Shown here piece after piece: positions 56,022-63,873 of a stretch of 64,000 bases of DNA (position 1 is the stretch's first letter; each line of letters begins with the position of its first letter). Source of the DNA: Limnohabitans sp. MMS-10A-178 (GTDB taxonomy: Bacteria; Pseudomonadota; Gammaproteobacteria; Burkholderiales; Burkholderiaceae_C). Location of the stretch: contig NZ_NERY01000001.1 in assembly GCF_003063375.1 (NCBI RefSeq), positions 1,754,341-1,818,340 on the forward strand. Reading direction: 5' to 3'. The translations under genes were made by a program, and so were the position numbers. The notes beneath the pieces were generated by a model that saw only the letters and a list, made by a program, of their open reading frames with translations, was not told the DNA's origin and searched no databases.

Positions 56022-56651
56022 ATGAAAAATTGGCGTTTAGTTATCTTTGGTTTAGTTTTAACTTTGGCTGCAGTATTTGCAGCAGGCTATTTCTTTGGTA
56101 GCTATCGAACAAGCAAACTACTTGAATCGCAAATTCTCATTGGGGACAAATACAGGGTAGTTAGAACCCCAGGGGGCATGCTTCAAGTTGCCACCCTGAT
56201 TAAACAAGAATCACTAGCTTGGCAGACATCATGGACATGTCCAGTCAGCTTGTGCAATTTCTTACCTACTTCAAATTCTCAAATTTCAGTCGAAGCACAA
56301 TACACATACAGAATTCCATTATCTGAATATTGGGTTCTAGAAAAAATTAGTGAAAGTCCGTTGCGTTACAAATTAAAGGTTCCAAGGCTTGAGCCTCAGT
56401 TACCAGTAACTGTTAATTTGCCAACAATACGAATTCAAAATAGTGGAACAGTATTTTCTCCGTCTGGTCCTACACAACAAAAAATGCAAACTTTCCTTCA
56501 GCCCGAATTGGAAACGAGGTCCAAGTCTGCGGCCTATTTACAAATAGTACGTTCAGATGCTGAAAAAACAATCAAAGAGTTTGCTCAAAAATGGCTGAGG
56601 GATGGAGACGTAAAAATTCCTGTTGGAGCTGAGATAGAAGTTGTTTTGTGA
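56022..56651 (+). CDS. Membrane-anchored exported protein of the element, DUF4230-like
   Basis: 209 residues. One N-terminal membrane segment (about 7-27) with the rest probably periplasmic. The late L-P-V-T-V-N-L-P-T-I-R-I-Q-N block followed by a helix-forming C-terminal part resembles the DUF4230 family, whose role is unknown. This resemblance is tentative. AT-rich relative to acs. The next gene follows closely, so the two likely form one unit. Confidence 0.65.
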   Translation: MKNWRLVIFGLVLTLAAVFAAGYFFGSYRTSKLLESQILIGDKYRVVRTPGGMLQVATLIKQESLAWQTSWTCPVSLCNFLPTSNSQISVEAQYTYRIPLSEYWVLEKISESPLRYKLKVPRLEPQLPVTVNLPTIRIQNSGTVFSPSGPTQQKMQTFLQPELETRSKSAAYLQIVRSDAEKTIKEFAQKWLRDGDVKIPVGAEIEVVL

Positions 56652-56660
56652 ATATCCGAT

Positions 56661-57161
56661 TTGGTAAACATTTTGAACAAGCCATATTTCCTTGCATCTG
56701 TTCTATTGATTTGCACTTTAATGTCCTCTTGCTCCATACAGTCAGACGGCATGGCAGAACCCGATCAAAAGGTTCAGATTAATTTGAACGATGCACCAGC
56801 TTCTCCAGTCACCCTCTCCGAGGTAGTAGAACTATTTGTTCTTGGTGGAAATAAAACTCAACTTCAGCGTGAAACGATGAGCCAGAAAATAATTGGTTCA
56901 AGAGTTTCCTGGAGTTTTAAAGTCTACGAAGTAGCCAAAGATGGCGAGCAGTATCGAGTTATGTCTGAAATGCTTGGTAGTTCGCAACCAAATGCATTTG
57001 GAAAATTAACAGTGATTGCTTTTTTGAACGCAAGAAACTCAAACGATGAGCAAATACTCTTGAAACTTGACACTGGGAAGCAAGTGAAAGTTCGTGGTGT
57101 TGTAGATAGTATTAATCTCAGGTCCGTGGTAGTTTTAAGTCCTGCTGAGTTAGTGGATTAG
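56661..57161 (+). CDS. Lipoprotein with possible OB-fold domain
   Basis: 166 residues from TTG at 56661. A TTG at 56673 is also possible. No ATG precedes the signal peptide. Signal peptide ends in a lipobox L-M-S-S-C. The mature part, with F-K-V-Y-E-V, K-V-R-G-V-V-D-S-I-N-L and V-V-L-S-P-A-E-L, has the beta pattern of OB-fold tRNA_anti-like envelope proteins. Ten bases after the membrane protein gene. Function unknown. It may act with it at the cell surface. Confidence 0.6.
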   Translation: MVNILNKPYFLASVLLICTLMSSCSIQSDGMAEPDQKVQINLNDAPASPVTLSEVVELFVLGGNKTQLQRETMSQKIIGSRVSWSFKVYEVAKDGEQYRVMSEMLGSSQPNAFGKLTVIAFLNARNSNDEQILLKLDTGKQVKVRGVVDSINLRSVVVLSPAELVD

Positions 57162-57314
57162 CTGATTAGTCTAAAACGACGAGTTTCTTTAAGCAACCAA
57201 AAGATTCACTTTGAAAAGCCTTGGAAGCAACAACCCGATAGCTGAGTCCGGCCGTCAATACTTCTAGTACTTAAGCCAATATTTCATGTGAGTTTCACTG
57301 ATTGGGACTAAAAA

Positions 57315-57677
57315 TCAGCAGTCGTCTTTTTTTGTTTTCAATTGTTCAAGGCGATCTCTCAACGATTCTAGAAATTTCTCTTGGTCCGCTGCTGGTAACT
57401 CACTGGCGGCAAGAATGATGTCTGCTAAAAGATCATCATCACAGTAAAGATAGCCTAATGGCACTCCAAGCGCGTGTGCTATGCCCTTGGCGGTGTCTAG
57501 TGGCGGTTCATGAACTCCGCTCTCGTACCTGCTGATGCGGGCGCTGGCTACCCCTTCATCAAGTCCGACCATTACCCCCAACTTGTCTTGAGCAATTCCC
57601 ATGCGTAATCTCGCCTGTCGCAGTCGGTGCGCAAATACTTTTGTATTAATCGAAGTGGAAAAGTGCTTAATTATCAC
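57315..57677 (-). CDS. XRE-family transcriptional regulator
   Basis: 120 residues from a GTG. Residues about 16-75 are a helix-turn-helix domain: L-R-Q-A-R-L-R-M-G-I-A-Q-D-K-L-G, then A-R-I-S-R-Y-E-S-G and an A-L-G-V-P-L-G-Y-L-Y end, as in phage-type repressors. The C-terminal tail is a helical acidic/basic coil. Divergent from the PKD lipoprotein gene with 72 bases between starts, containing two dyads that are candidate operators. It probably represses that gene and itself. Confidence 0.85.
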   Translation of the reverse strand: MIIKHFSTSINTKVFAHRLRQARLRMGIAQDKLGVMVGLDEGVASARISRYESGVHEPPLDTAKGIAHALGVPLGYLYCDDDLLADIILAASELPAADQEKFLESLRDRLEQLKTKKDDC

Positions 57678-57678
57678 T

Positions 57679-57693
57679 CTTCGATTTTCGAAG
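57679..57693. promoter_or_regulatory. Candidate operator next to the XRE gene
   Basis: CTTCG-ATTTT-CGAAG, a perfect 5-base inverted repeat, one base from the GTG start of the regulator. Confidence 0.4.
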
Positions 57694-57712
57694 ATTTGAG
57701 TGTATCATGCTT

Positions 57713-57725
57713 TACGTAAAACGTA
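57713..57725. promoter_or_regulatory. Candidate operator between XRE and PKD-lipoprotein genes
   Basis: TACGT-AAA-ACGTA, a perfect 5-base inverted repeat 24 bases before the lipoprotein ATG. The position would block its promoter. Confidence 0.45.
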
Positions 57726-57749
57726 GATTATGTAATTGAGGAGCATCAA

Positions 57750-58775
57750 ATGTCTGTTTTAAAGCGCTGGGTTTTAGTGATCGCGGTGTCCATACTCTCT
57801 GGATGTGGGGGGGGAGGAAGTTCAACCACAGAGCCAATCGGTAGCAACACAGCACCATTGGCGAATGCTGGACCCGTTCAGAATCTTATGGTTGCAACAG
57901 TTGTCACACTCGATGGAAGCGCAAGTACGGACGCTAACGGTGACACACTGACATATCGTTGGACGCTAACTTCTAAGCCTGTTGGTAGCACTGCAACTTT
58001 GTCCTCGACCTCAACGGCAAGACCAACGTTTACTGCTGATCTGGCGGGAACTTACGTTGCCACACTTATTGTTAACGACGGACAAGCCGACAGCACCGCT
58101 TCAACCGTCACTATCACGGCTACTCGCGCTAACGCAGCACCTGTTGCTAATGCAGGTACAGCCCAAAACGTGACGACCAGTTCGACCGTAACACTTGACG
58201 CCAGCGCAAGTACGGACGCTAACGGTGACACACTGACATATCGTTGGACGCTAACTTCTAAGCCTGTTGGTAGCACTGCAACTTTGTCCTCGACCTCAAC
58301 GGCAAGACCAACGTTTACTGCTGATCTGGCGGGAACTTACGTTGCCACACTTATTGTTAACGACGGACAAGCCGACAGCACCGCTTCAACCGTCACTATC
58401 ACGGCTACTCAGCCAAAGGTAATGGGTATCGGTTATGTCGCTACCAACGGTATGACAGTCACCTTAGTCTCATTCACCACAACGGATTTGGGTAATGGTT
58501 ACGTGAGGTATTCAGCAACATACAAACAAGAAAATAACACGGCTGTAGCGATTGATGAAGCCACTCTCAAGTTATATTTCAAAAATGCAAGTGCAGAAAG
58601 TCAATATGGATTTTTTGGTCGAGTTTTGCCTGGAGCATCATTTGCATTAACTAAAACATACACTTGGGACGTCTTGTCGTCATCCATACCTCAACTGTTG
58701 CAGTATCATGAAAATCACTTTTTTGCAGCAACTCCAACAGATGGAGCATTGCAGTGGATTTTCCCAATTCGTTAA
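57750..58775 (+). CDS. Lipoprotein with two PKD/REJ-like repeats
   Basis: 341 residues, ribosome site GAGGAG. Lipobox L-S-G-C, then G-G-G-G-S-S linker. Residues about 33-125 and 128-220 are two nearly identical Ig-like (PKD/REJ, K319-like) domains with L-D-G/A-S-A-S-T-D-A-N-G-D-T-L-T-Y-R-W-T. A C-terminal domain of about 120 residues (S-A-T-Y-K-Q-E-N-N-T, Y-G-F-F-G-R-V-L-P) is unrecognised. Likely sits on the cell surface. The two domains match at DNA level over 208 bases, a recent duplication. It is controlled, I infer, by the divergent XRE regulator. Confidence 0.85.
   Translation: MSVLKRWVLVIAVSILSGCGGGGSSTTEPIGSNTAPLANAGPVQNLMVATVVTLDGSASTDANGDTLTYRWTLTSKPVGSTATLSSTSTARPTFTADLAGTYVATLIVNDGQADSTASTVTITATRANAAPVANAGTAQNVTTSSTVTLDASASTDANGDTLTYRWTLTSKPVGSTATLSSTSTARPTFTADLAGTYVATLIVNDGQADSTASTVTITATQPKVMGIGYVATNGMTVTLVSFTTTDLGNGYVRYSATYKQENNTAVAIDEATLKLYFKNASAESQYGFFGRVLPGASFALTKTYTWDVLSSSIPQLLQYHENHFFAATPTDGALQWIFPIR
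57918..58410 (+). repeat. Exact 208-bp direct repeat, two copies 285 bp apart
   Basis: 57918-58125 and 58203-58410 read the same base for base. They encode the two PKD domains and keep the reading frame (285 = 95 codons). The first copy's start and the linkers between copies differ. Confidence 0.9.
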
Positions 58776-58956
58776 ATGATCTATGGGTTGGCGATATTTA
58801 ATTTCGAGTATCGCTAGCCCACACAAACAAGTCGCTCTTTCATTAATTTTGTCCGATTGATGAAAGATGTCGACAAATGTATAGATTGTTTATCAATTAA
58901 AAAATGAGAAACCAGACGTATCTAAATTGAAGAATTAACCCTTCTTCAAAAAGTCA

Positions 58957-58987
58957 AACCTCAACGCGAAAGCCTTGGGGTTTTTTT
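58957..58987 (+). terminator. Rho-independent terminator
   Basis: AACCTCAA (58957-58964) pairs with TTGGGGTT (58975-58982) with one G-T pair, followed by T run to 58987. It closes the PKD lipoprotein transcript just before the next gene. Confidence 0.7.
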
Positions 58988-59020
58988 ACGTCTGTACCTT
59001 TCTCATAAGGAAACATCGAA

Positions 59021-59317
59021 ATGCAAATCTATGCAAGTAGCCATGCCATTGAGCTGGCTTGTAAAACCCTGCCTGATCACAACTTACGAAAGCTCTTCAT
59101 TGAACGACTTCATCAGCTCAAAAGTGACGACTATGAAATCCACGAAATAGTCCAATTCTGGGTGGTTGAGTGTGAGTCTGACCTGCTAATGCTTCCTGAG
59201 CATCCGGAGTGCAAGGAGGAGCATCAAGGTTGGACTGAACTTGTCTATGTACTCCTTGATGATGGATTTGGTCTAGAGGTGTTTGTGCCTGAGCACTTGA
59301 AGGGGCAATTGAAATGA
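59021..59317 (+). CDS. Unknown small soluble protein, first of a three-gene chain
   Basis: 98 residues. Start M-Q-I-Y-A-S-S-H-A-I-E-L-A, helical to residue 50, then P-E-H-P-E-C-K-E-E-H-Q-G-W-T and L-L-D-D-G-F-G-L-E-V-F-V-P-E. Acidic, no signal or membrane segment. Ribosome site TAAGGA. It overlaps the next gene as ATGA. No family recognised. Confidence 0.7.
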   Translation: MQIYASSHAIELACKTLPDHNLRKLFIERLHQLKSDDYEIHEIVQFWVVECESDLLMLPEHPECKEEHQGWTELVYVLLDDGFGLEVFVPEHLKGQLK

Positions 59318-59502
59318 ATCTCTTTGTGAAACTCATGGTTGGAACCTTCAAGGTGCTTCTGTTTATTTTTTTGCAACTTGACACTCAAAGGAGAAACTCG
59401 CGAGAGAGGTCTAGCTTTAAGAGACGCCACCAGAAGGGAGAAAGCTCAAGTCTGGCCGCTGATCTCTTGATTGCAGCTCTTCTGAATGGAGGCTCTCAAT
59501 GA
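59314..59502 (+). CDS. Unknown small protein with hydrophobic N-terminus, second of the chain
   Basis: 62 residues. One hydrophobic segment at about 5-21 (K-L-M-V-G-T-F-K-V-L-L-F-I-F-L-Q), then a very basic stretch R-R-N-S-R-E-R-S-S-F-K-R-R-H, and a C-terminal hydrophobic part D-L-L-I-A-A-L-L. ATG overlaps the previous stop as ATGA, and its own stop overlaps the next ATG. Translational coupling supports a real gene. No family recognised. Confidence 0.55.
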   Translation: MNLFVKLMVGTFKVLLFIFLQLDTQRRNSRERSSFKRRHQKGESSSLAADLLIAALLNGGSQ

Positions 59503-59669
59503 TTAGTCTATTGAGTTTTCTTATTCTGGCCTTGGCTGCAGAATGCTACGCAAATGACCCATGGAGGGCCGTTGTACTTGGAGTCTTTGCTTTGATGCTT
59601 TGGTCATTCCCGGTCGCAACTATTTTGATGTTGCTAGGACTGGTGATACTGAGGGTGATTACTGCTTGA
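59499..59669 (+). CDS. Unknown small membrane protein, third of the chain
   Basis: 56 residues, start M-I-S-L-L-S-F-L-I-L-A, two hydrophobic segments (about 3-16 and 24-52) around a charged loop N-D-P-W-R-A. It starts as ATGA on the preceding stop and ends before a region without clear genes. The three products probably form one membrane complex. Confidence 0.55.
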   Translation: MISLLSFLILALAAECYANDPWRAVVLGVFALMLWSFPVATILMLLGLVILRVITA

Positions 59670-60378
59670 AGACTCAAAATTGCAAAATTGGAGCTGAAAA
59701 GTGACGCTGTTAGCCCCTAGGGAGAAATTCCTTGGGGCAACTTCTCCATCTGAATATTGTTGTAGATTTGCAAATTTTAGGAGGGAGGTATTGACCAAGG
59801 GTTTTCCCTTTGTTACATTTCAAACGTACTGCAAAGTTAGTTGTTTAATTTTTCAGTCAAGTCACCAAGAAGTGACAACAAGTGATGAGCCATCAAAAGC
59901 TGCATCACAGGCCTAAGGAAGGCCGACAAATTTGGACTGATACCAGAAATGGATCAGGAAAAGACTCATAGCAATATGAGGGTCGGACCAGACTTACTTC
60001 AGCCATTGCGCGTTGAAGGGCCAGTTAAGACCTTTACATATCCAACGAGTCAACACAAGTTGTCGGTCTTTTTACGTCCACTTTTTTCACAGTACCGGCC
60101 AAGCCGTATGCCTTGTATTTACTTAAAGGCAGTCAGCTTATTTTTTTGTTAACAAATTTTGAGAAAGGGAGGTGAATTGGAGGAAGTGCAAGGTGAAGCT
60201 TCATGATGTTTATTCATGAGAATTTCCAAGCCATGCTGCTCAAGAATAGAAGAGCAGTACCTCAACTAATTGGTCGTATGACACCAAAAACTTAAGTTTG
60301 TGAAGACACTGAAATTTACGCAGTGCATTCACCAAAAAATTAAATAAGCCCACAAAGTTGGGCAAGGGAGTAAATAAC
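59670..60378. other. Stretch with no well-supported gene before the VapE gene
   Basis: Contains a 9-base-stem inverted repeat (59713-59721 with 59730-59738) and a GTCAC/GTGAC dyad. Open frames at 59701-59916 (GTG) and 59949-60152 have no ribosome site that stands out and no domain I recognise. A 30-codon frame at 60203-60295 has AAGGTG upstream. The region might hold an excisionase, a structured leader or ncRNA, but I cannot show any. Confidence 0.4.
60203..60295 (+). CDS. Possible 30-residue peptide
   Basis: Starts M-M-F-I-H-E-N-F-Q-A-M-L-L-K-N-R-R and ends P-K-T. An AAGGTG ribosome-like site lies about 9 bases upstream and an in-frame TGA precedes it. No family. Included only as a possibility. 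Confidence 0.2.
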   Translation: MMFIHENFQAMLLKNRRAVPQLIGRMTPKT

Positions 60379-61773
60379 ATGAACAAATTAGTGAAATATA
60401 GAAGGCTACGGGCGATGTGCAAAACCCCACAGAAGTTGGAACTTCGCAGCTTTCCTCACCAGCCAGATGGTAAAAGTGACAAACCTAAACTTACTTTAGA
60501 AAATGTTCAGCACTTACTAAAGTCCTATGGCATCAGCGCTTGCTATAACGTCATCAGTAAAAAAGTTGAGGTCAGGAATATTGCGGACCCATCTTTCAAA
60601 GGCGACAGTGAATTCGACGAATCGGAGCTTGCAAAATCAATTATTGCTAAAAGTGACAACGTTGCTTTCACTCGAGTGTTGAGTCTTGCCTCGCTGAATA
60701 ACATGTCCACAAGTCATATCTATGAGATGGTGGCTGCAATTGGAGAAGAAAACCAATACAACCCTGCAAAGGATTGGATTGAGTCTCGTCCATGGGACGG
60801 CGTAGACCGACTGAAAGCCTACTACGGTACGCTTGAAACTGCTGTTGGTTACTCAATCGAGCTAAAAGAAACTTTGATGTACAAGTGGCTGTTAAGTGCT
60901 ACAGCGGCTGCATTGAAGGGTTCTGGTTTCTACACACGAGGTGTTTTAACACTTCAAGGGGCTCAGAACAAAGGAAAAACAAATTGGGTTCGATCCCTGG
61001 TAAACGACCCTGTGCTTCAAGCGAAATTGGTAAAGATCGACCATCAACTTGATGCCAACAACAAGGATTCAATTCTTGGGGCGGTGGCCTACTGGTTGGT
61101 CGAGCTTGGCGAGTTGGACAGCTCTTTTAAGAAAGATATTGCAAGGATCAAGGGATTCCTTTCTAGCGATCGTGACCGAGTGCGTCGACCATATGATCGC
61201 TTGGAGTCAGATTTTCCGAGAAGAACAGTCTTTTGCGCTACGGTCAATGAGTCTGCGTTTTTGGTCGATCCAACAGGTAACACTCGATGGTGGACACTTG
61301 AAGTTGTAAATATCAATTTTGAGCACGGAATTGATACACAGCAACTTTTTGCACAGATGGCAGTTGACTTTGCTAAGGGTGAGCAGTGGTGGCTCACTGA
61401 AGATGAAAACGAAATGCTTGAACAATGTAATCAGCAGTACCGTGCTGTAAGCAGGATCCGAGACAAAATCAACGAGTATGTTGACGTTAAGGCAACTCCA
61501 ACTGACAAGGATCACTTGTTTACGGCAACTACTTTGCTGGAGCACATGGGAGTCAAATCTCCAACAAATGGTGAGTGCCGTGAATGTGGCTCCATTTTGA
61601 GGGAGTACTTTGGCAGCATAGCTATTAGAGCTGGGGCTAAGGCGTGGAGAGTGCCACTGATTGAAGGTAGGCAGTTTGAAGCCCTTGAAGCGACACTTGA
61701 GCACCTGGACACTAAAGAAAGCTCTGAATTGGAAGAGAAGTTAAATGACGAATGGGAGGATCTGCCCTTCTAA
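60379..61773 (+). CDS. VapE-type P-loop primase/helicase of the element
   Basis: 464 residues from ATG at 60379 with GGGAG before it. A TTG at 60358 is in frame but less likely. VapE (virulence-associated E) family: Walker A L-Q-G-A-Q-N-K-G-K-T-N-W, Walker B-like V-E-L-G-E-L-D, then I-K-G-F-L-S-S-D-R-D-R-V-R-R-P-Y and V-F-C-A-T-V-N-E-S-A-F-L-V-D-P-T-G-N-T-R-W-W. In phages and satellites such proteins start replication of the element. No separate primase domain is evident at the N-terminus. A terminator follows. Confidence 0.93.
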   Translation: MNKLVKYRRLRAMCKTPQKLELRSFPHQPDGKSDKPKLTLENVQHLLKSYGISACYNVISKKVEVRNIADPSFKGDSEFDESELAKSIIAKSDNVAFTRVLSLASLNNMSTSHIYEMVAAIGEENQYNPAKDWIESRPWDGVDRLKAYYGTLETAVGYSIELKETLMYKWLLSATAAALKGSGFYTRGVLTLQGAQNKGKTNWVRSLVNDPVLQAKLVKIDHQLDANNKDSILGAVAYWLVELGELDSSFKKDIARIKGFLSSDRDRVRRPYDRLESDFPRRTVFCATVNESAFLVDPTGNTRWWTLEVVNINFEHGIDTQQLFAQMAVDFAKGEQWWLTEDENEMLEQCNQQYRAVSRIRDKINEYVDVKATPTDKDHLFTATTLLEHMGVKSPTNGECRECGSILREYFGSIAIRAGAKAWRVPLIEGRQFEALEATLEHLDTKESSELEEKLNDEWEDLPF

Positions 61774-61795
61774 GCATCAGTCGAAACTAAAAGCT

Positions 61796-61824
61796 AAAGG
61801 CTGCCTCAAAAGGGTGGCCTTTTT
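61796..61824 (+). terminator. Rho-independent terminator after the VapE gene
   Basis: AAAGGCTGCC pairs with GGGTGGCCTTT around a short loop, ending in T run. It lies 22 bases after the stop. Confidence 0.7.
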
Positions 61825-62442
61825 GTTGGCACTGTTAGCGTTAGCCAACGACAAAAAACCAAACACTTAACAAAAAAGAAGAACCTAAAAAATGAAAAAG
61901 AAGTGAGGGGGAGCAAAAAAGCAAAAATAAAAAAAAGAGAGAAAAATAAAAGTTAGCAAAGCCGTCCTACTTCCCCCCTTGCTGGGGCTGGAATCAGCAC
62001 TAAAACAAAAACACAATAAACAAAAAACAAAATCTTTAAAGAAGAAAAAAAGAAGTGTTGGGCGGCAAAAAATGCAACTTTTAAATAAGAAGAAAAAGGA
62101 AAGTTAAGAAACTACCCCTCCCACCTCCCTTCGGGAAAATTTAGAGTTAGCAAAGAAATACGCTTCACAAGTGAAGCTCCTGCTCCCTTACGGTCGCTTG
62201 AAATAAATCTTTGTTAGTAGCTAGGTTTGTGCAAGTTGACTTGACCCCTACTGGGTGAGGCTTCTAGGGTGTCACCTTAAAAGATCCCCTGGAAGGACAC
62301 TCACAGCGCCACACACAGTTTCATTCGGAGTGCTCTTAAAACAGCTCTCAATAAAAGTTTCCCCTCAAGCATCACACCTAACCGTGTGGTGCTTTTTTTT
62401 GTCCCTTGCTTTTTCTTAAACAACTCTTGAAAGGAGTTTTCC
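61825..62442. other. A-rich non-coding region, candidate element origin or RNA
   Basis: No coding frame. The plus strand is almost purely A/G over roughly 61860-62110. The word GTTAGC recurs at least four times, including GTTAGCAAAG twice (near 61953 and 62145). A perfect hairpin GCTTCAC-AA-GTGAAGC lies at 62162-62177. Such strand-biased, iteron-carrying DNA beside a replicative helicase gene fits an origin. A transcript ending at the terminator at 62368 is also possible. Confidence 0.4.
62368..62400 (+). terminator. Strong rho-independent terminator before the integrase gene
   Basis: AGCATCACAC pairs with GTGTGGTGCT (one G-T) around CTAACC, then T8. No coding gene ends here, so it may close an untranslated RNA. 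Confidence 0.8.
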
Positions 62443-63609
62443 ATGCCAAAAGTAAAACTGACTACCCAGTTTGTCTTAAATCCGCCCTTGCCAACAGCTC
62501 GCAAGATTGACTATTACGATTCAAGCATTACAGGTTTTATCCTCGAAGTTCGATCTAGTGGTTTAGCAACTTTTTACCTCCGATATCGTGATCTTTATGG
62601 TCATCAGCGACAGGTAAAGATTGGCGATGCGAAGTCAATTTCCCTTGAACAAGCGAAGCAAAAAGCCAAAGTGCTCAGGTCCGAGGTTGTACTTAGAGGA
62701 GAGCCTAATCAACCTTCTAAGTCTAAAAAGAATGTTCCAACCCTAAGTGACTTTGTGAATGAGCATTACCTTGGCCATATTGCAACTTATAGACGTAACT
62801 ATGCTCCTGACTTGTGCAGAATTCGTATCCATTTAATGCCCAGATTTGGACACTTGCATTTAGATCAAATTTCCTCTGCTGCAGTTATGGAGTTGCATCA
62901 AGAACTCAGATCTAAGGGTTATGCAGCTGCAACTTCAAACATGGTTGTTACTTTGTTGAGTGTGATTTTCAACTATGCAAAGGAGCTCGAGATTCCCGGA
63001 TCTGAGATAAATCCAACGACTAAAGTGACCCTCTTTAAGGTGGATAACATCAAGGACCGTTATTTGAAGTCTGAAGAGGCTCAGCGTTTGAAGGATGCGA
63101 TTGATAAAAGTGAGAACTTACAATTGAAATACATTGTGGCGTTGTTACTTTTAACTGGTGCACGAAAGCGAGAAATCCTTGATGCAACTTGGTCTAATGT
63201 GGACATGGAGAGACGTGTCTTGATTGTTCCTAGGAGTAAATCAGGTCATCAGCGAAAGATTCATTTGTCTGAAACGGTTGTAGGCATATTGAATCAACTT
63301 CCGAGGTTTGATGGTTGTCCGTACGTAGTGCCAAATCTGAAAACGATGGTTCCTTTTGCTTCGATCTACGCTAGTTGGCACACGGCTAGAAAGAGGGCAG
63401 GGCTTAGGGATGTTCGTCTTCATGATCTTAGGCATAGCTTTGCAAGTAACCTGGTCAATTCAGGCCACAGCTTGTATGTAGTCAGTAAAGCGCTTGGGCA
63501 CAGTCAGATTAGGACGACTACAAGATACGCACATTTATCCTCTGAAACCTTGTTAGCTGCAGTTGAAAAGGTTGCTGATGCTACTGGCGTAAATTGGAGT
63601 GCTAAGTAA
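62443..63609 (+). CDS. int: Tyrosine recombinase/integrase of the acs element
   Basis: 388 residues, ribosome site AAAGGAG. An N-terminal arm-binding domain (about 1-80) is followed by a core-binding SAM-like domain (about 100-190) and a catalytic domain. Catalytic residues: Arg in T-G-A-R-K-R-E-I-L, Lys in P-R-S-K-S-G-H, H-D-L-R-H-S-F, L-G-H-S-Q-I and Tyr in T-T-R-Y-A-H-L. A P4-type integrase. It lies 264 bases from the right repeat, as expected for an element that inserts with the integrase at that end. Confidence 0.97.
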   Translation: MPKVKLTTQFVLNPPLPTARKIDYYDSSITGFILEVRSSGLATFYLRYRDLYGHQRQVKIGDAKSISLEQAKQKAKVLRSEVVLRGEPNQPSKSKKNVPTLSDFVNEHYLGHIATYRRNYAPDLCRIRIHLMPRFGHLHLDQISSAAVMELHQELRSKGYAAATSNMVVTLLSVIFNYAKELEIPGSEINPTTKVTLFKVDNIKDRYLKSEEAQRLKDAIDKSENLQLKYIVALLLLTGARKREILDATWSNVDMERRVLIVPRSKSGHQRKIHLSETVVGILNQLPRFDGCPYVVPNLKTMVPFASIYASWHTARKRAGLRDVRLHDLRHSFASNLVNSGHSLYVVSKALGHSQIRTTTRYAHLSSETLLAAVEKVADATGVNWSAK

Positions 63610-63610
63610 A

Positions 63611-63650
63611 AAAAGCTCGGCCTCTCTTTTGCAAGTGGGGCTGAGTTTTT
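63611..63650 (+). terminator. Terminator after the integrase gene
   Basis: AAAGCTCGGCCTC pairs with GGGGCTGAGTTTTT around a 12-base loop, ending in T5. Confidence 0.7.
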
Positions 63651-63706
63651 CTGTCTAAAGCTAGAGATAATTTTCCCGATCGGTGGCTGCACATCAAACC
63701 AGATGT

Positions 63707-63802
63707 GATGGGTAGTTGATGGGTAAACTGTTCTCGCACACTAAAAAAATTTCAAATTTACCCGCCTAATTTCTGACCTAAATGTGGGTTCTTGGTGGGT
63801 AG
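63707..63802. promoter_or_regulatory. Cluster of candidate integrase arm-binding sites
   Basis: Four copies of G-R-Y-G-G-G-T-A-R: GATGGGTAG (63707), GATGGGTAA (63718), GGCGGGTAA on the minus strand (63758-63766), GGTGGGTAG (63794). They lie between the integrase gene and the right repeat, the place of arm sites in P4- and lambda-type systems. Confidence 0.5.
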
Positions 63803-63873
63803 TTTCAATTTTTTCGATTTCAACTCAACTAAGCCGATGATTTAAATGGACTTTTTGAGTGCTTTGACAGGTG

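Larger units (their letters stand above)
55133..63873. mobile_element. Integrative element inserted in acs (8,741 bp as bounded by the direct repeats)
   Basis: Bounded by an exact direct repeat of acs sequence, with a tyrosine integrase gene next to the right end. From acs stop onward the DNA is AT-richer and codon use differs from the flanks. Cargo: two exported proteins, XRE repressor, PKD lipoprotein, a three-gene unknown cassette, a VapE-type helicase, and the integrase. It has no phage structural or conjugation genes. The pattern is that of a phage satellite or a small mobilisable genomic island. Insertion in acs is not a site I know for such elements. Left edge within acs is by inference from the repeat. 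Confidence 0.85.

Noticed and set aside
59701..59916. GTG-started frame as an excisionase gene
   Set aside because: It starts inside an inverted repeat, lacks a clear ribosome site and has no recognisable helix-turn-helix; too weak to call.
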